DNA from: Pseudoalteromonas shioyasakiensis | GTDB taxonomy: Bacteria; Pseudomonadota; Gammaproteobacteria; Enterobacterales; Alteromonadaceae | Direction of reading: 5' to 3' | Length of the DNA stretch: 64,000 bases | NCBI RefSeq assembly: GCF_024518675.1 | Contig: NZ_JANIGL010000001.1 | Location: 868,001-932,000 of the forward strand | Shown here: positions 58,347-64,000 of the stretch, piece by piece | Layout of the letters: the number at the start of each line of letters is the position of its first letter | How positions within the stretch are numbered: position 1 is the first letter of the stretch | The notes under the pieces: generated by a model | The model's input: only the letters and a program-made list of their open reading frames with translations | What the model was told of the DNA's origin: nothing | Database searches by the model: none | Program-made: the position numbers and the translations under genes

Positions 58347-58450
58347 TTTGTAAATCCTCTATGTAGTTTAGGGTTAGGCCTCCACATATCCCATAGCACC
58401 AACACCGAAGTTTAATTAACTTCAAATGCACCCAAGTGTATGTGACGATA
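58347..58450 (-). promoter_or_regulatory. Candidate S2 autoregulatory leader of rpsB
   Basis: On the minus strand the leader contains GGTGCATTT, a hairpin GAAGTT-AATTA-AACTTC and then GGTGTTGGTGC before the ribosome site GAGG. Leaders with similar elements upstream of rpsB bind S2 in gammaproteobacteria. I have matched it by pattern only. The divergent promoters of rpsB and map should lie in 58450-58590. Confidence 0.4.
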
Positions 58451-58618
58451 CGTGTGTGTGTTAAAATAAAATTGTGTTTGCCTTAAATACAAAAAATCAT
58501 TTAAGAATTTATTTGTAAAAAGACGGCGCGCTTTATACCATATTAAAAACAAATATTCAACATCGCGTGCAAAAATTGTGCGACGATAAATGTGTTAAAA
58601 CTCGACTATGGAGCCTCT

Positions 58619-59404
58619 ATGAGTGCTGTGATCAAGACCCCTGAAGAAATAGAGAAAATGCGTGTTGCTGGGCGCTTAGCGGCAGAAGTGCTAGAAATGA
58701 TAGAGCCACACGTAGTGCCAGGTGTGACCACTGATGAACTAAATACAATTTGTCATAATTATATTGTCGATGTGCAAAAAGCGATTCCTGCGCCACTTAA
58801 TTACCATGGCTTCCCTAAGTCAATTTGTACGTCTGTGAATCATGTTATTTGCCATGGTATTCCGAACGATAAACCATTAAAAGACGGCGACAGTGTTAAT
58901 ATTGATGTCACTGTCATTAAAGATGGCTACCATGGCGACACCTCAAAAATGTTTCATGTTGGCACGCCTAATATTCAAGGCAAGCGTCTGGCACAAATTA
59001 CGCAAGAAAGCCTGTACCTAGCCATTAAAATGGTAAAACCAGGTGTACGTTTAGGCGACATTGGTGAAGCAATTCAAAAATATGCCGAAGGATTTAATTA
59101 TTCTATCGTTCGTGAATACTGCGGCCATGGCATCGGCGCAGAGTTTCATGAAGAGCCACAAATCATGCACTATGGCCGTGCAGGCACCGGAGAAGCGTTA
59201 AAAGCAGGCATGTGTCTTACAATTGAGCCTATGGTCAATGCCGGTAAGCGTCAATGTAAGTTACTTAAAGATGACTGGACAGTCGTCACAAAAGACCGTT
59301 CGTTGTCAGCGCAGTGGGAACACACGCTACTAGTAACTGAAAATGGTGTTGAAATTTTAACGCTCCGATCAGATGATACGATAGACAGGATCATCGAACA
59401 TTAG
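58619..59404 (+). CDS. map: Methionine aminopeptidase, type I
   Basis: Map removes the N-terminal methionine from new proteins. The 261-residue protein (ATG at 58619, GGAG upstream; an earlier in-frame ATG lacks family support) has the two metal aspartates in NIDVTVIKDGYHGDTSKMF, the histidine in CGHGIGAEFHEEP and the glutamates in LTIEPMVNAG and SAQWEHTLLVT. It is divergent from rpsB, a conserved arrangement, and is followed 12 bases later by glnD. Confidence 0.97.
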   Translation: MSAVIKTPEEIEKMRVAGRLAAEVLEMIEPHVVPGVTTDELNTICHNYIVDVQKAIPAPLNYHGFPKSICTSVNHVICHGIPNDKPLKDGDSVNIDVTVIKDGYHGDTSKMFHVGTPNIQGKRLAQITQESLYLAIKMVKPGVRLGDIGEAIQKYAEGFNYSIVREYCGHGIGAEFHEEPQIMHYGRAGTGEALKAGMCLTIEPMVNAGKRQCKLLKDDWTVVTKDRSLSAQWEHTLLVTENGVEILTLRSDDTIDRIIEH

Positions 59405-59416
59405 GAGCCAGCCCAC

Positions 59417-62032
59417 GTGGCATTACCCAATAAAGTAAAAAAGTTGCTTAGCGATGCTGAGCAACTAACCGATTACCGCGACTGTTCTGCTTACTTTTAC
59501 AAATGGTTGCAAAACGAGTTTTCAAAACAACCCGTTGGTAATTTGATTAATGCCCGAGCTGAATTTATAGATCGCTTACTGATCAAGCTATTTCATGTAT
59601 ATGATTTAGCTCACGAGCCTGATTTAGCGCTCATTGCAGTAGGCGGCTATGGCCGCGGTGAATTACACCCTTACTCAGACATCGACTTTTTATTGCTAGT
59701 GACAGAGCAACCAAGCGACGCTATTTGTGAAAAAATAGGCCAATTTGTCACCATGTTGTGGGATTTAGGTTTAGAAATAGGTCATAGCGTGCGCACTATT
59801 GAGCAAGCTATTGAGCAAAAACGTGAAGACGTAACCTTTGCCACCAGCTTACTTGAAAGCCGTTTATTGTTTGGTAATCACATCGAGTATGAAAAACTAA
59901 AAAAACACATTCTTGATACCCCTATCTGGCGCTCTGACGATTTCTTTTTGGCGAAAGTACAAGAACAACAATTACGCCACAAAAAATGCCATGGCACCGC
60001 TTACAATCTTGAACCCAATATCAAAGAAAATCCGGGTGGTTTGCGTGATTTACAAACCATTATTTGGGTTGCTAAAAAGCACTTCCGGGCTGAGACACTG
60101 CAAGAACTAATAAGTCACGGCTACTTAACCCATGAAGAGTACCAAGAGCTTTCTGAGTGTTTAGAGAACCTATGGAATATTCGCTTTGCTTTACACTTAG
60201 CTGCTGAACGTTCCGAAAACCGCTTGTTATTTGACCACCAACCCTTGGCCGCTGACATTTTAGGTTTTGGTAGTGATGGTAAGGCCTCTGTTGAGCGTAT
60301 GATGAAACGCTTATTCAGGATAATGAGCCGCGTACGTGAGCTTAACCAAATGTTGTTATCGTACTTCGAGCAAAGCATTTTACCCGAAACCAGCGAACAA
60401 CCGGTTATCGAGCTCGACCGCAATTTTGAACGCGTTGGCCATCAAATTCGCGTAAAAAACCCATCCGTGTTTTTCCGTCGCGATCAACTCTTTGTACTGT
60501 TCGAACACATTGCAGATAACCCTGCAATCACGCATATATACCCAAGTACAATTCGCACCATTCGCCAAGTACGCCGTCGTTTACTGGGTGATTTGCAAGA
60601 TTATGCCGCTTGTCGCGAAGCTTTTTTACGTATTATTAAGCACCCAAATGGGATGGGCCGCGCATTTACCCTCATGCATAAACACGGAATGCTTGCTGCT
60701 TATTTACCACAATGGCGGAATATTTTTGGTCAAATGCAGTTTGATTTATTCCATGCCTATACCGTAGATGAGCACACCCATAAATTAATTAATAATATTT
60801 ATCAGTACTTTGATAAAGCGAGTGTTAACGAGTTTCGCTTATGCTGCGAAATTGTCACCCGTATGGATAAACCCGAGCTGCTTTATTTAGCTGGAATATT
60901 CCATGATATTGCCAAAGGCCGTGGTGGCGATCACTCAGAGCTTGGTTCAGTTGATGCGATTGCCTTTGCTAAGTTGCACCGTTTTACAAACTCAGATGGT
61001 AAGCTAATTTCGTGGTTAGTGGCTAATCACTTACTTATGTCAGTCACCGCACAACGTAAAGACATCAATGACCCTGAAGTTATTAAAGAGTTTGCTTCAA
61101 AGGTCAAAACTGAGCGCCAACTTGATTACTTGTATTGTTTAACCGTTGCCGATATACGCGCCACTAACGATAACTTATGGAATGACTGGAAAAACACTCT
61201 ACTACGCGAGTTATATTTACACACCCAACGGGCTCTACGCTTAGGCCTTGAAAACCCGATGGATCAACGCGACCAAATCCGTGACAAAAAGCGCCAAGCG
61301 AAACAACGCTTGCTTAATCACGGTTTTAGCGAAGAAAAAATCGACTTGATCTGGAGTCGCTTTAAAGCAAATTATTTCACCGCATTTAGTGAACAGCAGA
61401 TATCTTGGCACAGCGAGCATTTGATTAATTCAGATCTCACGCAACCGAGTGTTATCGTGTCTAATAAAGCCATGCACGGCGGCACCCAAGTGTTTGTTTA
61501 TAGCCCTTATTCGGGTGCTATTTTTGCACGCTTAGTTAATGTGATTGGCTCGAAAAAAGCACAAGTACAACATGCTCAAGTACTCACAACCCGTGACGGT
61601 TATGTGTTATTTAGTTTTGTTGTATTAGAAGTAAGCGGTGAACCAATTGCAAGTGGCCGCGCTCAATCAATCAAACGTGGTTTAGAGCAAGCCCTCGCAG
61701 ATCCGCGTAAGAAAATTCGTTTTAAGAAAAATCGTTCGCAACGCTTTAAAGATTTTAATATTAAGCCAAAAATCATTTTACGCCCTCACCCGCGTAAAGA
61801 CCGCAGCTTAATCGAAATTCAAGCGGTGGATATTCCTGGTTTATTGACTAAAATAGCCGAAGTTTTCCAAGCGCATTTATTACATATACACGCTGCACGA
61901 ATTACCACAGTGGGTGAACGTGCGGAAGATTTCTTCGTGGTATCAAATAACGAATACCAAGCCCTTACAGACGAAGAACAAACAAAGATTCATCAAGCAT
62001 TGCGTAAAAAACTCAACGCAGAAACCGAATAA
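59417..62032 (+). CDS. glnD: Bifunctional uridylyltransferase/uridylyl-removing enzyme GlnD
   Basis: GlnD senses glutamine and modifies the PII proteins, controlling nitrogen assimilation. The 871-residue protein has the nucleotidyltransferase motif GGYGRGELHPYSDIDFLLL, the PII-uridylyl block ENPGGLRDLQTI, the HD phosphohydrolase motif AGIFHDIAKGRGGDHSELG and two C-terminal ACT domains (~residues 690-765 and 795-870). The start is GTG with AGGAG upstream. Confidence 0.96.
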   Translation: MALPNKVKKLLSDAEQLTDYRDCSAYFYKWLQNEFSKQPVGNLINARAEFIDRLLIKLFHVYDLAHEPDLALIAVGGYGRGELHPYSDIDFLLLVTEQPSDAICEKIGQFVTMLWDLGLEIGHSVRTIEQAIEQKREDVTFATSLLESRLLFGNHIEYEKLKKHILDTPIWRSDDFFLAKVQEQQLRHKKCHGTAYNLEPNIKENPGGLRDLQTIIWVAKKHFRAETLQELISHGYLTHEEYQELSECLENLWNIRFALHLAAERSENRLLFDHQPLAADILGFGSDGKASVERMMKRLFRIMSRVRELNQMLLSYFEQSILPETSEQPVIELDRNFERVGHQIRVKNPSVFFRRDQLFVLFEHIADNPAITHIYPSTIRTIRQVRRRLLGDLQDYAACREAFLRIIKHPNGMGRAFTLMHKHGMLAAYLPQWRNIFGQMQFDLFHAYTVDEHTHKLINNIYQYFDKASVNEFRLCCEIVTRMDKPELLYLAGIFHDIAKGRGGDHSELGSVDAIAFAKLHRFTNSDGKLISWLVANHLLMSVTAQRKDINDPEVIKEFASKVKTERQLDYLYCLTVADIRATNDNLWNDWKNTLLRELYLHTQRALRLGLENPMDQRDQIRDKKRQAKQRLLNHGFSEEKIDLIWSRFKANYFTAFSEQQISWHSEHLINSDLTQPSVIVSNKAMHGGTQVFVYSPYSGAIFARLVNVIGSKKAQVQHAQVLTTRDGYVLFSFVVLEVSGEPIASGRAQSIKRGLEQALADPRKKIRFKKNRSQRFKDFNIKPKIILRPHPRKDRSLIEIQAVDIPGLLTKIAEVFQAHLLHIHAARITTVGERAEDFFVVSNNEYQALTDEEQTKIHQALRKKLNAETE

Positions 62033-62041
62033 GAGGACCGT

Positions 62042-62869
62042 ATGTCAGATTTAAAAACCATGATTGAAAACGCCTGGGATAACCGCGATAGCATCAGCCC
62101 AAGCACTGTATCAAGCGACGTTAAACAAGCCATTATTGATGCGCTTGAATTACTTGATAGTGGTGCCGCCCGTGTTGCTGAGAAAATTAGTGGCGAATGG
62201 GTCGTTCACCAGTGGTTAAAAAAAGCCGTATTATTATCGTTTCGTATTCGTGATAACGAACCTATGAACGATGGTGTTAACCAGTTCTACGATAAAGTAC
62301 CGCTTAAGTTTAGTGATTACACACCAGAGCAATTCCAACAAGGTGGCATGCGTGTAGTACCTAATGCCGTTGCCCGTAAAGGCAGCTTTGTCGGTAAAAA
62401 CGTGGTGCTTATGCCCTCTTATGTAAACATTGGCGCATATGTTGATGATGGCACCATGGTAGATACATGGGCCACTGTAGGCTCATGTGCGCAAATCGGT
62501 AAGAACGTTCATCTATCTGGCGGTGTGGGCATAGGTGGCGTTTTAGAGCCATTACAAGCCAATCCTACTATTATTGAAGACAACTGCTTTATTGGTGCGC
62601 GCTCTGAAATTGTTGAAGGTGTGGTCGTTGAAGAAGGTGCTGTGATCTCAATGGGCGTATACATCAGCCAAAGCACGCGTATTTACGACCGTGAAACCGG
62701 CGAAATCCACTATGGCCGTGTGCCAGCAGGTGCTGTTGTTGTACCAGGTGCATTACCATCAAAAGACGGAAGCCATAGTTTATATGCAGCTATTATCGTG
62801 AAAAAAGTAGATCAACAAACCCGCGAAAAAGTGGGGATTAACGCCCTACTTCGTTCAATAGACGAATAA
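62042..62869 (+). CDS. dapD: 2,3,4,5-tetrahydropyridine-2,6-dicarboxylate N-succinyltransferase
   Basis: DapD succinylates tetrahydrodipicolinate in the lysine/diaminopimelate pathway. The 275-residue protein has an N-terminal helical domain and a left-handed beta helix with VRKG-type repeats ([48 protein letters not shown], shown in part) and the family's C-terminal [25 protein letters not shown]. It starts ten bases after glnD. The map-glnD-dapD order is conserved. Confidence 0.97.
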   Translation: MSDLKTMIENAWDNRDSISPSTVSSDVKQAIIDALELLDSGAARVAEKISGEWVVHQWLKKAVLLSFRIRDNEPMNDGVNQFYDKVPLKFSDYTPEQFQQGGMRVVPNAVARKGSFVGKNVVLMPSYVNIGAYVDDGTMVDTWATVGSCAQIGKNVHLSGGVGIGGVLEPLQANPTIIEDNCFIGARSEIVEGVVVEEGAVISMGVYISQSTRIYDRETGEIHYGRVPAGAVVVPGALPSKDGSHSLYAAIIVKKVDQQTREKVGINALLRSIDE

Positions 62870-62915
62870 ATCATAGCTGTAAGCTTTCAGCCGTAAGCGA
62901 TCAGCTGATTTAGTT

Positions 62916-62955
62916 AATAGCTGGGTTTGAGGATATCACTCCCAGCTATTTTATT
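62916..62955 (+). terminator. Terminator after dapD
   Basis: The stem AATAGCTGGG / CCCAGCTATT (10 bp, 15-base loop) is followed by TTATTTT. It closes the map-glnD-dapD unit. Confidence 0.75.
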
Positions 62956-63041
62956 TTCACTCAATACAAATTAATGAATTAAAACCAAGTGCCTACTTTC
63001 CGCTGTCAGATCACTAAACTGACGGCTAAAAATACTCCTTT

Positions 63042-64000
63042 TTACCATTTCGCATAATGATCTTCGGTAAAGCCCCACTCGCCATTGAGTGTAATCACTT
63101 CATTTTCGAGGGTGATTTGGCCATAAAAACGACCGAAGTGTTGGGTAAAGTTGCTGGCGATGATGAGTAAATTAGTTTTATCTTGGCGGTTACCTACAGG
63201 CTCAAAGGTTAGGTTTATGATGCCGTCGTTTGAGCGCAACTGCCATTGTCTGCAATCGTTTTTATCGCCATAACGCTGAAACTTAAAATCGACCATGTCT
63301 ATTTTTATTAAAGTGCCGTCTAGCCACAACGCATTTTCAGTAAAGCCTGTTTCGACAACGCCAGCAGCGAGGTTGAAACCTAAACGTCTGCCATCGGCTA
63401 AGGTGCAAGCTAAACTCCCCCAGTTCCAAAATGTTTCTCGGCGCATAAAGCCTGCGCTCCAATCAACACTCGCCAGCGCTTTTACTTGCCCAAGGTTGAT
63501 ATGTTTGCCTCGCCATTCGGCAGTGCCTGAGCAAGGTAGTGCAGCCACTTTTTGTGTAAAGTGGAAACCGGTAAAGCCCGCTCTTGCACAAACCGTAAGC
63601 GGGTTATAATTTACTGACTCATCAATGACAGCTTTTATTTTTAGGCCTGTTTTTAAGCATACTGTGACTTTACGTAAACCAGATCCAGCACTGATCGTGA
63701 CACTATTCACGCCTTTATGAAAATGTGCCTTGCCTGAGTTTGGCTTATTATCAATGTAAGTACTCATAGCAAATAAATTGGTAAAACTAAACTCCTCAAA
63801 TTCACCAGTGCTTGGGTGATACACATAGACAAAGCAGTTACTGGCAATTTTCAAATCCACAATCGCCAAACCAACAATAAGTGTTTCACAAGTAAAACTT
63901 ATAAACTGAAACTGATTAAATTTTAGCTTTTTCGCAAACGAGCTTGTTACCTTGCCCATGCTGTTGCGCAAGTCAAAATCCATATAGTTAATTTGTTCAA
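63042..64000 (-). CDS. DUF2804 family protein (N-terminus outside window)
   Basis: The frame is open to the right edge. From the internal ATG at 63983 it gives 313 residues. Conserved DUF2804 blocks are visible: DWSAGFMRRETFWNWGSLAC, LGFNLAAGVVETGFTENALWLDG and the C-terminal GEWGFTEDHYAKW. The N-terminal part (YMDFDLRNSMGK) looks like the interior of the domain and no ribosome site precedes the ATG, so the true start is probably beyond base 64000. The function is unknown. Confidence 0.75.
   Translation of the reverse strand, partial: EQINYMDFDLRNSMGKVTSSFAKKLKFNQFQFISFTCETLIVGLAIVDLKIASNCFVYVYHPSTGEFEEFSFTNLFAMSTYIDNKPNSGKAHFHKGVNSVTISAGSGLRKVTVCLKTGLKIKAVIDESVNYNPLTVCARAGFTGFHFTQKVAALPCSGTAEWRGKHINLGQVKALASVDWSAGFMRRETFWNWGSLACTLADGRRLGFNLAAGVVETGFTENALWLDGTLIKIDMVDFKFQRYGDKNDCRQWQLRSNDGIINLTFEPVGNRQDKTNLLIIASNFTQHFGRFYGQITLENEVITLNGEWGFTEDHYAKW

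Overview
The window looks like a chromosomal segment of a marine gammaproteobacterium of the order Alteromonadales, most likely Pseudoalteromonas or a close relative. The reasons are the A+T-rich base composition, the pabB-nudL-sdaA and rpsB-to-accA gene orders, a leucine dehydrogenase, a cytochrome bd operon with cydX, and strongly gammaproteobacterial protein sequences (CysB, GlnD, CydX, SRP RNA). No rRNA, tRNA, prophage, insertion sequence or CRISPR array was seen.

Left part (1-16 kb): the start of a periplasmic beta-propeller sensor gene that runs off the left edge, a CAT-like acyltransferase, leucine dehydrogenase, class I fumarase, pabB-nudL-sdaA, cysB, a membrane-anchored coiled-coil protein, an NCS2 purine permease, a Sel1-type protein, a SulA-like division inhibitor behind LexA-like repeats, ychJ, a GGDEF protein with a ruined active site, and two small proteins (STAS-like and YkgJ-type).

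Accessory part (16-25 kb): a nitrate ABC transporter operon (nrtA-nrtB-nrtC-porin) behind a strong intrinsic terminator whose 5' arm overlaps a hexaloop hairpin. That arrangement is expected for an ANTAR (NasR/NasT) antitermination leader. Next come a glutaredoxin-MauE fusion, then a single gene (22604-23242, minus) whose ends have the geometry of an integron gene cassette with an attC-like site and no integrase nearby. After this is a TetR repressor facing a RidA-like gene across three palindromic operators, and then the 4.5S SRP RNA gene.

Middle (25-32 kb): a DUF3014 membrane protein, patatin-like phospholipase, CPA2 cation/proton antiporter, an intact GGDEF diguanylate cyclase, and tilS with a small membrane protein. 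A perfect 7-bp tandem repeat (75 bp) separates tilS from accA.

Right part (32-64 kb): the conserved envelope/translation cluster, read on the minus strand as rpsB-tsf, pyrH-frr, uppS-cdsA-dxr-rseP-bamA-skp-lpxD-fabZ-lpxA and then lpxB-rnhB-dnaE-accA. It is split between lpxA and lpxB by a plus-strand cydA-cydB-cydX-cydD-cydC operon plus a short RlpA-like lipoprotein gene. Divergent from rpsB are map, glnD and dapD. A DUF2804 gene runs off the right edge. Together these genes cover lipid A synthesis, outer-membrane protein assembly, isoprenoid and phospholipid precursors, translation factors, a high-affinity terminal oxidase with its heme/thiol exporter, and nitrogen control (GlnD).
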